Of a DNA stretch of 64,000 bases, positions 1 to 8,730 are shown piece after piece. The stretch's first letter is position 1. Each line of letters opens with the position of its first letter. Under the pieces are notes generated by a model, which had not been told where the DNA came from, did no database searches, and saw only the letters and a list, made by a program, of their open reading frames with translations. The stretch is from Streptomyces lanatus (GTDB lineage: Bacteria; Actinomycetota; Actinomycetes; Streptomycetales; Streptomycetaceae): contig NZ_BNBM01000002.1 of the NCBI RefSeq assembly GCF_014655715.1, positions 62,001 to 126,000 of the forward strand, written 5' to 3'. Position numbers and translations under genes: made by a program.

Positions 1-1331
1 AGGGACTCGGCGGTTACGTCCCGACGCGCGTCGTGCGCTCCAAGCCGCTCGCCCTGCCGGACGACAAGACGTACGCGACCGTGAAGAAGGGCTCGGGCCA
101 CCAGTCCATCGCGACGACCATGGCCTTCGTGCGCCTGCTGAAAGACCTCATGCGGGACAAGGAACTCGGCCGCCGCTTCGTGCTGATCGCGCCGGACGAG
201 TACCGCACCTTCGGCATGGACTCATTCTTCCCGAGCGCGAAGATCTACAACCCGCTCGGCCAGCAGTACGAGTCGGTGGACCGCGATCTGCTCCTCGCCT
301 ACAAGGAGTCTCCGCAGGGCCAGATGCTGCACGACGGCATCTCGGAGGCGGGCTGCACGGCGTCGCTGATCGCGGCGGGTTCGGCGTACGCGACCCACGG
401 CGAGCCGCTCATCCCGGTCTACGTCTTCTACTCGATGTTCGGTTTCCAGCGCACCGGTGATCAGTTCTGGCAGATGTCGGACCAGCTGGCGCGCGGTTTC
501 GTGCTGGGCGCGACCGCCGGCCGTACGACCCTGACCGGTGAGGGCCTTCAGCACGCGGACGGCCACTCGCAGCTGCTCGCCTCGACGAACCCGGGCTGTG
601 TCGCCTACGACCCGGCGTACTCGTACGAGATCGCGCACATCGTGCAGGACGGTCTGCGCCGCATGTACGGCGGCGACGCCGAACACCCCCACGGCGAGGA
701 CGTCTTCTACTACCTCACCGTCTACAACGAGCCGATCCAGCACCCGGCCGAGCCGGAGAACGTGGACGTCGAGGGCATCCTCAAGGGCATCCACCGCCTC
801 GGCGAAGGCCCCTCGGGCTCCATCCCCGCGCAGATCATGGCGTCCGGCGTGGCCGTCCCCTGGGCCGTCGAGGCGCAGAAGATCCTCGCCGAGGAGTGGA
901 ACGTCAAGGCGGACGTCTGGTCGGCGACCTCCTGGAACGAGCTGCGGCGCGAGGCCGTGGAGTGCGAGCGGCACAACCTGCTGCACCCGGAGGAGGAGCA
1001 GCGGGTGCCGTGGGTGACGCGGAAGCTGAACGGCGCGGAGGGCCCGTTCGTGGCCGTTTCCGACTGGATGCGATCGGTTCCGGACCAGATCGCGCGGTGG
1101 GTGCCCGGGACGTACCAGTCACTGGGCGCCGACGGCTTCGGCTTCGCCGACACCCGTGGCGCGGCCCGGCGCTTCTTCCACATCGACGCGCAGTCGATCG
1201 TGGTGGCGGTGCTGACCGAGCTGGCGAAGGAGGGCAAGGTGGACCGGTCGGTGCTGAAGCAGGCGATCGACCGTTACCAGCTGCTCGATGTGTCGGCGGC
1301 GGATCCGGGCGCGGCGGGCGGCGACGCGTAG
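1..1331 (+). CDS. aceE: Pyruvate dehydrogenase E1 component, homodimeric AceE type (3' part only)
   Basis: Thiamine-diphosphate enzyme that decarboxylates pyruvate and passes the acetyl group to the lipoyl E2 subunit of the cytosolic pyruvate dehydrogenase complex. The reading frame is open from base 3, so the gene starts left of the window; about 443 C-terminal residues of a protein normally near 900 are present. Diagnostic stretches include [45 protein letters not shown] and [13 protein letters not shown], typical of the middle and C-terminal domains of homodimeric E1. The end is a TAG at 1329. The family call is secure; which of the several Streptomyces AceE paralogues it is rests on synteny with the fab cluster. 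Confidence 0.96.
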   Translation, partial: GLGGYVPTRVVRSKPLALPDDKTYATVKKGSGHQSIATTMAFVRLLKDLMRDKELGRRFVLIAPDEYRTFGMDSFFPSAKIYNPLGQQYESVDRDLLLAYKESPQGQMLHDGISEAGCTASLIAAGSAYATHGEPLIPVYVFYSMFGFQRTGDQFWQMSDQLARGFVLGATAGRTTLTGEGLQHADGHSQLLASTNPGCVAYDPAYSYEIAHIVQDGLRRMYGGDAEHPHGEDVFYYLTVYNEPIQHPAEPENVDVEGILKGIHRLGEGPSGSIPAQIMASGVAVPWAVEAQKILAEEWNVKADVWSATSWNELRREAVECERHNLLHPEEEQRVPWVTRKLNGAEGPFVAVSDWMRSVPDQIARWVPGTYQSLGADGFGFADTRGAARRFFHIDAQSIVVAVLTELAKEGKVDRSVLKQAIDRYQLLDVSAADPGAAGGDA

Positions 1332-1406
1332 CGCACCGGCGTCAACGGCTCGATGGGGTGGTGTGTCCGTGGGTGACCTGCGGGCACACCGCCCCTTCAC
1401 ATTTCC

Positions 1407-1412
1407 TACGAT
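1407..1412 (+). promoter_or_regulatory. -10 hexamer TACGAT of a probable leaderless promoter
   Basis: TACGAT ends 6 nt before the ATG at 1419 and no Shine-Dalgarno sequence precedes that ATG. This geometry puts the transcript start at or next to the start codon. The -35 element is not obvious. Confidence 0.45.
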
Positions 1413-1418
1413 GCGCCC

Positions 1419-2261
1419 ATGAAGCAAGCGGTGGCGCAAGTCCGTTGGGAACGGCATACCCAGCGGCCCCTGTTCGGTCTGGCCCTGGCGTTCGCCGTGG
1501 CCTATGCGGTGCCGATCGTCCAGCCGGACGCGAGCCGAGCCGTGGTGGACGTGTGTCTCGCGGTGGAGTGGGTGGTGTGGGGGGCGTTCGCGCTGGACTA
1601 CGTCGTCCGGCTGGCGCTCACCAGGGACAGGCGGTTGTTCGTACGGACGCATTGGCTGGACCTGTGCGCGGTGCTGCTGCCGCTGCTGCAGCCGCTACGG
1701 CTGCTGCGGCTGGTGTCGACGCTGCTGCTCGTCGGGCAACGGGCCCGGATGGCCTCGCAGGTGCGGCTGACGACCTATGTCGCCGGGTCGGTGGTCGGGC
1801 TGCTGATGTTCGGCTCGCTGGCCGTGCTGTCCGTCGAACGGAACTCGCCCAACGGGAACATCAAGACGCTGGGTGACGCGGTGTGGTGGTCGTTCACGAC
1901 GATGACGACGGTCGGGTACGGCGATCACGCGCCGACCACCGGGGTGGGGCGGATGCTCGCGGTGGGGCTGATGCTGTCCGGGATCGCGCTGCTGGGTGTG
2001 GTGACCGCGAACATCGCCGCGTGGTTCATATCGCGCTTCGAGATGGACGACGTGGAGGAGCGTCGGCAGACGGAGGCGATTCGGGTGCTGACGGAGGAGG
2101 TACGGGCCCTTCGGGCGGAGGTGGCGGAGTTGTCGGGGGAACGGGTGGGGGCTGGCACCGGGTGGGTCGCGCAGCCCGGCGCTGACGGGGTGCCGCCTGC
2201 GCCCACCCGTGCCGCCCCAGGCGGCACGCATGCCCGCAGCTTCGCTGATGAGCAGACTTGA
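1419..2261 (+). CDS. Potassium ion channel family protein (voltage-gated-like)
   Basis: Integral membrane K+ channel subunit of 280 aa. The N-terminal half has hydrophobic segments at about 20-35, 43-66, 78-105 and 117-138, with an Arg-rich but short S4-like stretch (RLLRLV about 94-99). The selectivity filter TTVGYGD lies at 163-169, before a last membrane helix at about 175-200. The tail from about 205 to 240 is charged and heptad-like (a likely coiled coil), then a Pro/Gly-rich end. Filter plus topology make the fold clear; voltage sensing is uncertain because the S4 charges are few. It stands alone between aceE and a convergent MFS gene. Confidence 0.88.
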   Translation: MKQAVAQVRWERHTQRPLFGLALAFAVAYAVPIVQPDASRAVVDVCLAVEWVVWGAFALDYVVRLALTRDRRLFVRTHWLDLCAVLLPLLQPLRLLRLVSTLLLVGQRARMASQVRLTTYVAGSVVGLLMFGSLAVLSVERNSPNGNIKTLGDAVWWSFTTMTTVGYGDHAPTTGVGRMLAVGLMLSGIALLGVVTANIAAWFISRFEMDDVEERRQTEAIRVLTEEVRALRAEVAELSGERVGAGTGWVAQPGADGVPPAPTRAAPGGTHARSFADEQT

Positions 2262-2269
2262 GCGTGCCT

Positions 2270-2290
2270 GCGCGACCAGCCACAACGAAC
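2270..2290 (-). repeat. Dispersed intergenic repeat, copy A core
   Basis: Read on the minus strand the core is GTTCGTTGTGGCTGGTCGCG plus C. Copy C at 33865-33885 differs at one base; copy B at 8671-8710 shares the GTGGCTGGTCGCGC part. It starts 8 nt after the channel stop codon. From memory, this sequence is scattered widely in Streptomyces intergenic regions; function unknown. Confidence 0.6.
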
Positions 2291-2422
2291 CCGCAGCCGA
2301 ACACGAACCGCACCCCCTACGGCGCCCCCCCGCCCCCCGGCGGAGCCGCGACGCGCCATCCCCCTCCGGCGGCGCGCCGCAGGCCCCGGCTTGACCCACT
2401 GTGACCTGCGGCGAATGCACGA

Positions 2423-2482
2423 CGGGAGGGATCTTCGGCCCTGTCACCCTGATAGGGGAACTGGGCCCTCGGATCCCTCCCG
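2423..2482. terminator. Bidirectional terminator hairpin between convergent genes
   Basis: CGGGAGGGATC (2423-2433) pairs perfectly with GATCCCTCCCG (2472-2482), and an inner GGCCC/GGGCC helix (2437-2441 with 2463-2467) extends the structure. It sits between the ends of the channel gene and the convergent MFS gene. No U-tract, as is common in Streptomyces. Confidence 0.6.
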
Positions 2483-2503
2483 CCACAACGAACCTGGCGC
2501 GCG

Positions 2504-4123
2504 TCAGATGTGCGCCGCGCCCGCTCCCGCCTCCGCGTTCTCGCCCCGCTTGGTGAGGAACGCGACGCCGACGGCCACGACCGCCACCCCCGCGGCGACG
2601 AGGGACGCGAGGCTCATGCCCGAGATGAACGTGTCGTGCGCGACGTCCGTGATCTTTGTGACGACGGCCTCCGGCGTACCCGGCGCCACCGGCGCCACGC
2701 CCACCTGAACCGCCTCGGAGGCCTGGGCCTCCTGCGCCGCGGTCAGCGGCGGAAGCCCCGCGGACGTCCAGTTGCCCGCGAGATCGCTGTCGACCTTGGA
2801 CGCCATGACGGCACCCAGCACGGCCGTACCCAGGCTGCCGCCGATCTGCATCGCGGCCTGCTGGAGACCGCCGGCCACACCGGACAGCTCCATGGGCGCG
2901 TTGCCGACGATGACCTCGGTGGCGCCGACCATGACCGGCGCGAGGCCGAGGCCGAGGAGGGCGAACCAGACCGACATGATGGCGCTGCCGGTGTCCGTAT
3001 CCAGCGTGGACATGCCATACATGGCGATCGCGGTGAGGGCCATGCCGCCGGCCAGCGGGACCCGCGGTCCGAACTTGGTGATCATCGCGCCCGCGAGCGG
3101 GGAGCCGACGATCATCATGCCGGTGAGCGGGAGGAGGTGCAGACCCGCGTCGATCGGGCTCATCCCGTGGACGTTCTGGAGGTAGAACGTCACGAAGAAC
3201 AGGCCGCCCATGAACGCGATGGCCATCAGGACCATCAGCACGACACCCGCCGACAGCGGGATCGAGCGGAACAGGGCCAGCGGGATCAGCGGCTCCCTCA
3301 CCCTCGTCTCCCAGAACGCGAAGACCACGAAGCCCAGCACCGAACCGGCTATGAACAGCCATGTCTTGCCGTCGGCCCAGCCCCACTCGGGCGCCTTGAT
3401 CAGCGCCCAGACCAGGCAGAACATGGCGCCAGACAGCAGGCCGATGCCGAGGATGTCGAAGGAGCGCGGCGCGTTCTCCGCGCGGTGGTCGAGCAGGATC
3501 ATGACGCCGAGGACTACGGCGAGGATGCCGACCGGCACGTTGATGAAGAACACCGACTGCCAGTTGACGTGCTCGACGAGGACACCGCCGAGGATCGGGC
3601 CGCCGGCGGTCGAGGCGCCGATGACCATGCCCCAGATGCCGATGGCCATGTTGAGCTTCTCGGCCGGGAAGGTCGCCCGCAGCAGGCCGAGCGCGGCCGG
3701 CATCAGCAGCGCGCCGAACAGGCCCTGGAAGACACGGAACGTGACCACGGCGGCGATGCTGCTGGACAGGCCGATCGCACCGGACGCGGCGGCGAAGCCG
3801 ACCACGCCGATCAGGAAGGTCTGGCGGTGCCCGAACCGGTCGCCGAGCTTGCCGGCGGTGATCAGGGCGACCGCGAGCGCGAGGAAGTAGCCGTTGGTGA
3901 TCCACTGCACCTGGGCGAAGGTGGCGCCGAGGTCCTTCTGGATGGCCGGGTTGGCGATGGCCACGATGGTGCCGTCGAGGGCCACCATCATGACCCCGAC
4001 CGCGACGGTGATGAGCGTGAACCAGGGGTGGCCGCGCAGCCCCTTGGCCGGTGTCGCGTCCGACGGGACTACTGGCGCGTCGCCCCCCGACCCCGTCTTG
4101 TCGATGGTGGTCTGACTAGTCAT
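2504..4123 (-). CDS. MFS drug-export transporter, DHA2 (EmrB/QacA) family
   Basis: Proton-driven multidrug efflux pump of 539 aa, with about 14 hydrophobic helices as expected for the DHA2 class. Family signatures are LDGTIVAIANPAIQKDL in helix 1, the loop GKLGDRFGHRQ (motif A), and WQSVFFINVPVGI after helix 5. The chosen start is the ATG at 4123 (protein MTSQTTIDK...). An upstream in-frame extension to 4267 would run into the divergent TetR gene and lacks protein character. Substrate cannot be read from sequence. It is divergent from a TetR gene 67 nt away, the usual arrangement for a drug-inducible pump and its repressor. Confidence 0.93.
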   Translation of the reverse strand: MTSQTTIDKTGSGGDAPVVPSDATPAKGLRGHPWFTLITVAVGVMMVALDGTIVAIANPAIQKDLGATFAQVQWITNGYFLALAVALITAGKLGDRFGHRQTFLIGVVGFAAASGAIGLSSSIAAVVTFRVFQGLFGALLMPAALGLLRATFPAEKLNMAIGIWGMVIGASTAGGPILGGVLVEHVNWQSVFFINVPVGILAVVLGVMILLDHRAENAPRSFDILGIGLLSGAMFCLVWALIKAPEWGWADGKTWLFIAGSVLGFVVFAFWETRVREPLIPLALFRSIPLSAGVVLMVLMAIAFMGGLFFVTFYLQNVHGMSPIDAGLHLLPLTGMMIVGSPLAGAMITKFGPRVPLAGGMALTAIAMYGMSTLDTDTGSAIMSVWFALLGLGLAPVMVGATEVIVGNAPMELSGVAGGLQQAAMQIGGSLGTAVLGAVMASKVDSDLAGNWTSAGLPPLTAAQEAQASEAVQVGVAPVAPGTPEAVVTKITDVAHDTFISGMSLASLVAAGVAVVAVGVAFLTKRGENAEAGAGAAHI

Positions 4124-4138
4124 ACTTCCGAAGGCTAA

Positions 4139-4187
4139 TGACAGCCACTGACAATTGACAAACCAATTCACAAGTCGGTAACTGACA
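4139..4187. promoter_or_regulatory. Candidate TetR operator region with repeated TGACA
   Basis: The 67-bp gap between the divergent pump and regulator carries four TGACA pentamers (4139, 4149, 4156, 4183) and an AATTG/CAATT inverted repeat (4154-4158 with 4164-4168). The TTGACA at 4155-4160 could also be a -35 element for the TetR gene. Position suggests repressor binding that controls both genes; the exact operator is not resolved. Confidence 0.4.
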
Positions 4188-4190
4188 CCT

Positions 4191-4817
4191 ATGGAAACAC
4201 TGCGCGAACGCAAGAAACAGCGCACCCGGGACGCGCTGGTGCGAACCGCGCTGGAGCTCTTCACCACCCAGGGCTACGACCGGACCACCGTCGACGACAT
4301 CGCCGAGGCCGTGGACGTCTCGCAGCGCACCTTCTTCCGCTATTTCGCGGGCAAGGAGGAGGCCGCGCTCGCGATGGAGGACATGACGGTGGCGCACTTC
4401 GTGGAGACGGTGCGCGGGCGCCCGCCGCACGAGGCCCCGATGGAGGCGCTGCGGCAGTCCGTCCTGGAGGGCTGGGACACGCTCCACGACGTGATCGAGT
4501 CCGTCGTGCCTGTCGAGCTGTATCTGCGCATGTACCAGGTGATGGAATCCACACCGGTGCTGCTCGCCGCGCATCTGCGCAAGTCGGTGGAGATCGAGGA
4601 GACGATCGCCCATATCCTGGCCGAGCGCGAGGGAGTCGACCTTGACACCGATCCCCGACCGCGCCTGACGGTGGCGGTGTTCGGCGGTGTCATGCGACTG
4701 ACGGAGCGTCAGTGGAGCGCCGACGGGGACTACAGCCTGGACGCCATGCGGGCACTGGTCGTCTCACATCTCGAACAGTTGGGACCCGCACTCAGCGAGA
4801 GCTGGCGAACACACTGA
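4191..4817 (+). CDS. TetR family transcriptional regulator
   Basis: DNA-binding repressor of 208 aa. Residues about 10-58 form the TetR helix-turn-helix (RDALVRTALELFTTQGYD, then TTVDDIAEAVDVSQRTFFRYF). The rest is the helical ligand-binding and dimerisation region, which is not conserved enough to name a ligand. It is divergent from the DHA2 pump gene and most likely represses that gene and itself. The start ATG at 4191 follows a weak ribosome-binding region. Confidence 0.93.
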   Translation: METLRERKKQRTRDALVRTALELFTTQGYDRTTVDDIAEAVDVSQRTFFRYFAGKEEAALAMEDMTVAHFVETVRGRPPHEAPMEALRQSVLEGWDTLHDVIESVVPVELYLRMYQVMESTPVLLAAHLRKSVEIEETIAHILAEREGVDLDTDPRPRLTVAVFGGVMRLTERQWSADGDYSLDAMRALVVSHLEQLGPALSESWRTH

Positions 4818-4910
4818 GGTCATGGGCGTGTTCACACGGGCGTGATCGAAACGTGATACCTGTCACTTGGTTAACGCGAGACCCTCCCGTTCTCCTAGTG
4901 TGTCCTCCCA

Positions 4911-6128
4911 GTGACTTCCTTCGATACCTCCCCGCAATTGAACGTCTGGCGCGCTCTGCTGGCGCTGGCCGTGGTGTTCGTGATGCTGGCGACCACCGGT
5001 TGGACCGCCCTGCGCCATCACCGCGGTGCCACTCCGCTCCAGGCGTCGATCAGCGCCTGGGAGCACGGCAGCATCGCCGGACACCGGCTGCCGGCCGCGG
5101 ACTCCTCCCCCGCCAGGCTCGCCCGGTTCTTCACCTCGCTCGACGACCGCCAGCGCGCCGTCCTCGCCCACCGCTACCCGCTCGCGGTCGGCAACATGAA
5201 CGGCGCCCCCGTCGAGCTGCGCTACCGGGCCAACCGTGTCGCGCTCGACGAGGCGCGCGAGGTCGAACGCAAACGCATGCACGACACCCGGCTCACGCCC
5301 GACGGGCAACGCGAGGCGGGCCGCCGTATGCATCGCTTCGAGTCGATGATGCGGACGGACCGGCACATCCTGGCCTTCGACCCGGAGGGCTCCGGGCGGG
5401 CGGCCGAGGTGTTCGGTGATCTGAGCGGGGCCGAGCGGATCTCGGTCGTCGTCCCCGGCGTCGACACCGATCTGCTCACCTTCCAGCGCACCAACCGCAA
5501 GTACTCCGCACCGGTCGGCATGGCCGAGTCCCTGTACGCGGCCGAGCGCGCGGCCGACCCCACGACGCGTACGGCCGTGATCGCCTGGGCCGACTACACC
5601 TCGCCGAACGGCCTCGGCATCGACTCGGCGACGGCGATGCGGGCCGCGGAAGGCGCCGTACGTCTGAACGCGCTGCTGCGGGCCCTGCCCGGCGGCTCCC
5701 CCATCTCTCTCTTCTGCCACAGCTACGGCTCGGTGCTGTGCGGTGTGGCCGCGTCCGAGCTGCCCGCGCGGGTGGCCGACATAGCGGTGGCCGGCAGTCC
5801 CGGGATGCGGGTCGAGAAGGCCTCCCAGCTGGGCACGTCCGCACGCGTGTGGGCGATGCGGGACGCCGACGACTGGGTGCAGGACGTGCCGTATCTGGAG
5901 GTCGGCGGGCTCGGGCACGGTGAGGACCCGGTGTCGTCGGTGTTCGGGGCGCGGGTGCTGTCGGCGCGGGAGGCGAAGGGGCACGGCGGCTATTTCGAGC
6001 CGGGCACGGACAGCGTGGCCAACTTCGCCGAGATCGGGGTTGGCGCGTACGGGTCGGTGCGCTGTGCCGACGATGCCGGGGCCTGTCGGGCGGGTTTGTC
6101 CGACAGCGCGTCGGCCGGACGCGCGTAG
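4911..6128 (+). CDS. Membrane-anchored alpha/beta hydrolase (DUF1023-type)
   Basis: 405-aa protein with one N-terminal membrane segment (about 13-32), probably an uncleaved anchor, and a C-terminal alpha/beta-hydrolase region. The nucleophile elbow reads FCHSYGSV, making Ser271 the likely nucleophile; VVPGVDTD (about 180-187) precedes it and DDWVQDVP and GHGGYF follow as candidate Asp and His regions. DUF1023 proteins of Actinobacteria have this layout; substrates are unknown. It starts with GTG at 4911. A TAGTGT hexamer at 4896-4901 lies 9 nt upstream and no clear Shine-Dalgarno is seen. Confidence 0.75.
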   Translation: MTSFDTSPQLNVWRALLALAVVFVMLATTGWTALRHHRGATPLQASISAWEHGSIAGHRLPAADSSPARLARFFTSLDDRQRAVLAHRYPLAVGNMNGAPVELRYRANRVALDEAREVERKRMHDTRLTPDGQREAGRRMHRFESMMRTDRHILAFDPEGSGRAAEVFGDLSGAERISVVVPGVDTDLLTFQRTNRKYSAPVGMAESLYAAERAADPTTRTAVIAWADYTSPNGLGIDSATAMRAAEGAVRLNALLRALPGGSPISLFCHSYGSVLCGVAASELPARVADIAVAGSPGMRVEKASQLGTSARVWAMRDADDWVQDVPYLEVGGLGHGEDPVSSVFGARVLSAREAKGHGGYFEPGTDSVANFAEIGVGAYGSVRCADDAGACRAGLSDSASAGRA

Positions 6129-6181
6129 AGGCGCAGGAATTGCGGTGTGCGAGAGGTGGCGACGGAGGAGCACGTGCCGCA

Positions 6182-6187
6182 TACGAT
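6182..6187 (+). promoter_or_regulatory. -10 hexamer TACGAT of a probable leaderless promoter
   Basis: TACGAT ends 7 nt before the ATG at 6195, the same layout as at 1407. It overlaps an upstream in-frame ATG (6186), arguing against that codon being the start. Confidence 0.45.
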
Positions 6188-6194
6188 GAGCCGC

Positions 6195-7052
6195 ATGGGT
6201 GACGTACTGGCCGGATTTCATGCCGCCTGGGAGTTCGAGTCCGACTCCGTGCTCATCCGTTACGAACGGGGGATTCGAACACCTAAGCTCTTCCAGGCGC
6301 TCGGGGAGCGCCGTGTGCCCCTTGAGGCGATCGGCGGGGTGACGCTGACGCAGGGCAAGCGCGGGACCGTGGTGCTGCGCCTGGAGCTGCGGCCCGGTGC
6401 CGATCCGCTGCTGGAGGCGGCGGCCGGGCAGCTGAAGGAGAGCGGTGATCCGTATCGGCTGGTGCTGCCGGCGGAGCGGGACGTTCTCGCCGAGTACTAC
6501 GCCGACGAGCTGCGGGCGCGGCTGAACGGGTCCGGGGCAGTCGATGAGTTCCTGATGGGCGCGCCCGATGTGCCGATGCAGTTCAAGGCGTACGACGCGA
6601 AGGCGTCCTTCGACGGGCGTGTCGTCCGGTTCCGGTGGTTCTGGACGGGGGCGTCGTCGGCGAAGTGGAAGGCCGGGGACCAGAACTTCCCGGTGGCCGA
6701 GCTCAGCGGGGTGGAGTGGCGGTCGCCGGAGGTGTTCGAGGGGCATCTACGGCTGCTGCGGCGGGACTTGGCCGATACGGACGCACAGCCCGCGCAGGCC
6801 GATCAGGATCCGGCGACCGTGGTGTTCGGGCTGGGGTACGGGCCGGTGCACGAGTCGCTGCCGTTCGCTGCGGCTGTTCTCTCGGCGGTTCGGGAGAGCG
6901 GGCCCGTCGCCGCTGTGCCGGCCAGGGCGCCGAGGCGCGACCCGGCCGACATCGCGGAGAGGATCCGGCATCTGGGGGAGCTGCATGAGGCCGGGTTGGT
7001 CACGGACGAGGAGTTCTCGTCCAAGAAGGCGGAGTTGTTGTCGGAGTTGTAG
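6195..7052 (+). CDS. DUF4429 protein with C-terminal SHOCT domain
   Basis: 285-aa protein of unknown function, predicted cytoplasmic. The body matches the Streptomyces DUF4429 pattern (GFHAAWEFESDSVLIRYERG near the N-terminus, a second related module from about residue 118). The last about 35 residues (IAERIRHLGELHEAGLVTDE then EEFSSKKAELL) are a SHOCT domain, a short helical module often found at the ends of membrane-associated or oligomeric proteins. The start at 6195 was chosen because homologues begin MGDVLAGFH and a leaderless -10 lies just upstream; GTG 6147 and ATG 6186 are in frame. Confidence 0.82.
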   Translation: MGDVLAGFHAAWEFESDSVLIRYERGIRTPKLFQALGERRVPLEAIGGVTLTQGKRGTVVLRLELRPGADPLLEAAAGQLKESGDPYRLVLPAERDVLAEYYADELRARLNGSGAVDEFLMGAPDVPMQFKAYDAKASFDGRVVRFRWFWTGASSAKWKAGDQNFPVAELSGVEWRSPEVFEGHLRLLRRDLADTDAQPAQADQDPATVVFGLGYGPVHESLPFAAAVLSAVRESGPVAAVPARAPRRDPADIAERIRHLGELHEAGLVTDEEFSSKKAELLSEL

Positions 7053-7061
7053 GGGTTTGCC

Positions 7062-8084
7062 CTACTCCCTGCCTGCGGATGCGAAGGACATGTCCGCGTA
7101 GCGGGTACCGGCGACCTTGCTCGCGATCGGCTCCAGCAGCGCCAGTTCCTGCTCCGTCAGGACAATCCTCGTCGCCGCCGTGTTCTCCTCCACCCTCTTC
7201 GGCCTGCGAGTGCCCGGGATCGGGACGATCGGGAGGTTGTGGACCGATGCCTGCTGCTGGACCCACGCCAGGGCGATCTGGCCCAGGCTCGCGCCATGCG
7301 ACTCGGCGACCGTGCGGATCGGGTCGAGGAGGGCGGCGTTGACCGCGGCGTTCTCTCCCGTGTAGCGGGGCTGTTGGCGGCGGAAGTCGCCGTCGGTCAG
7401 ATCCTCGGCCTTGGCGAAGGAGCCGGTGAGGAAGCCACGGCCCAGCGGGGAGTACGGGACGAGGGTCACGCCCAGTTCGCGGGCGGCCGGGACCACGTTC
7501 GCCTCGATGTCCCGGCTGAACAGGGACCACTCGGACTGCACGGCCGCGATCGGGTGCACGGCGTGCGCGTCACGCAGCTCGCGGGCCGTCACCTCGCTCA
7601 GGCCCAGATGCTTGACCTTGCCCTCGCTGACCAGCTCGGCCATGACACCGACGGTCTCCTCGATGGGGACGTCCACGTCCCGGCGGTGCATGTAGTAGAG
7701 GTCGATCGCCTCGACGTCCAGGCGCTTCAGGCTCGCCTCGATGCACTGCCGTATATAGGGCGTGTCGTTGCGGATGATGCGCTTGGTCGGGTCGTCGGGG
7801 TGGATCGCGAGACCGAACTTGGTGGCGATGACCACGTCATCCCGGTGCGCCTTGAAGAACGGGGAGAGGAACCGCTCGTTCTCGCCGGCGCCGTACGCGT
7901 CCGCCGTGTCGTAGAGCGTGACGCCCAGTTCCAGGGCCCGCTCCAGGGTCGCCCTGGACTCGTCCGCGTCCGAGGGGCCGTACGCGAAGCTCATGCCCAT
8001 GCAGCCGAGGCCCTGGACACCGACCTCGGGGCCGTGCGTGCCGAGTCGTGCGGTGGCGATCCTGCTGATGCTGCCGTCCGTCAT
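7062..8084 (-). CDS. Aldo/keto reductase
   Basis: NADPH-dependent oxidoreductase of 340 aa, (beta/alpha)8 barrel. The catalytic tetrad is visible as Asp59 and Tyr64 (LYDTADAYG), Lys89 (IATKFGL) and His133 (YYMHRRD). The glycine-rich start GLGCMGMSFAYG and the C-terminal IPGTRRPKRVEEN, which binds the cofactor phosphate, fit the AKR13/YakC-type branch. Substrate is unknown; such enzymes reduce reactive aldehydes. Its ATG overlaps the stop of the upstream MerR gene by 4 nt (ATGA), so the two are translationally coupled and probably co-regulated. Confidence 0.93.
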   Translation of the reverse strand: MTDGSISRIATARLGTHGPEVGVQGLGCMGMSFAYGPSDADESRATLERALELGVTLYDTADAYGAGENERFLSPFFKAHRDDVVIATKFGLAIHPDDPTKRIIRNDTPYIRQCIEASLKRLDVEAIDLYYMHRRDVDVPIEETVGVMAELVSEGKVKHLGLSEVTARELRDAHAVHPIAAVQSEWSLFSRDIEANVVPAARELGVTLVPYSPLGRGFLTGSFAKAEDLTDGDFRRQQPRYTGENAAVNAALLDPIRTVAESHGASLGQIALAWVQQQASVHNLPIVPIPGTRRPKRVEENTAATRIVLTEQELALLEPIASKVAGTRYADMSFASAGRE

Positions 8085-8545
8085 CCAGCCTTCTCCGTCT
8101 TCTCCTGCTCGTACAGACGCCCTGCGTCCGCGTAGAAACTGATCTTCCGGTCGAGCACGGCGAGCGTGTCCTGGAGCTCGGCGATCCGGGCGAGGACGTC
8201 GCGCCGGGTCGTCTCCAGCAGCTCGAAACGCTCACCGAAGGTGTGGTCGCCCTCGCGCACCAGCTCGGCGTACCGGACCATGTCGGCGACGGGCATGCCG
8301 GTCAGCCGCAGCTTGCCGACGAGGTCGAGCCAGTCCAGGTCCCGGTTGCTGTAGCGGCGCTGGCCCGTGTGCGAGCGGTCGACGTGCGGCATGAGGCCGA
8401 TCCGCTCGTACCAGCGCAGGGTGTGGGCCGTCAGTCCGGTGAAGGCGACGACCTCGCTGATCGTGTAGCTGTCCTGGCCTGCCGGGCGCCGGTGCGGATG
8501 GGGCGGGGCGGCACAGCTGTCGGTCCTGGTACTCGTGCTCTCCAT
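8081..8545 (-). CDS. MerR family transcriptional regulator
   Basis: 154-aa regulator. Residues about 25-95 form the MerR winged helix (YTISEVVAFTGLTAHTLRWY, ERIGLMPHV, GQRRYSNRDLDWL), followed by a dimerisation helix (about 115-150). No cysteines are placed to bind a metal, so an organic or aldehyde signal is more likely. The start at 8545 is preferred because GAGGT lies 10 nt upstream; ATG 8554 is an alternative. It heads an operon with the aldo/keto reductase and probably activates the reductase from the palindromic promoter at 8572-8589. Confidence 0.9.
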   Translation of the reverse strand: MESTSTRTDSCAAPPHPHRRPAGQDSYTISEVVAFTGLTAHTLRWYERIGLMPHVDRSHTGQRRYSNRDLDWLDLVGKLRLTGMPVADMVRYAELVREGDHTFGERFELLETTRRDVLARIAELQDTLAVLDRKISFYADAGRLYEQEKTEKAG

Positions 8546-8571
8546 CACCGTCATGACCTCAACGCTATGGC

Positions 8572-8589
8572 CTTGGAGTGCGCTCCAAG
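8572..8589. promoter_or_regulatory. MerR-type operator, CTTGGAG-N4-CTCCAAG
   Basis: A perfect 7-bp inverted repeat separated by TGCG, 27 bp upstream of the MerR start. MerR family proteins bind such palindromes inside the spacer of the promoter they control, so this is probably the autoregulated promoter of the MerR-reductase operon. Confidence 0.65.
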
Positions 8590-8670
8590 CAAGCGGAAAC
8601 GGTAAGAAAACCACGGGACGTGGCTCGAGGGGCGGAGTGCCACGTCTTGCCGTCGAGCGACTGCTGCGCC

Positions 8671-8710
8671 GTCGTGGCTGGTCGCGCAGTTCCCCGCGCC
8701 CCTTGGGGGG
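8671..8710 (+). repeat. Dispersed intergenic repeat, copy B
   Basis: GTCGTGGCTGGTCGCGCAGT followed by TCCCCGCGCCCCTTGG, related to copies A (2270) and C (33865). It lies between the MerR promoter and an acetyltransferase remnant. Confidence 0.6.
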
Positions 8711-8730
8711 TTGCCGAACCGCTCGTTGAG

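Noticed and set aside
222..986. Long minus-strand open frame opposite aceE
   Set aside because: It is a G+C-rich mirror of the aceE reading frame with His/Arg/Val-biased nonsense composition and no ribosome-binding site. Many similar mirrors exist opposite nearly all genes here.
2510..4138. 542-codon plus-strand frame opposite the MFS gene
   Set aside because: Arg/Asp/His-rich shadow; the minus-strand frame has clear transporter motifs and membrane helices.
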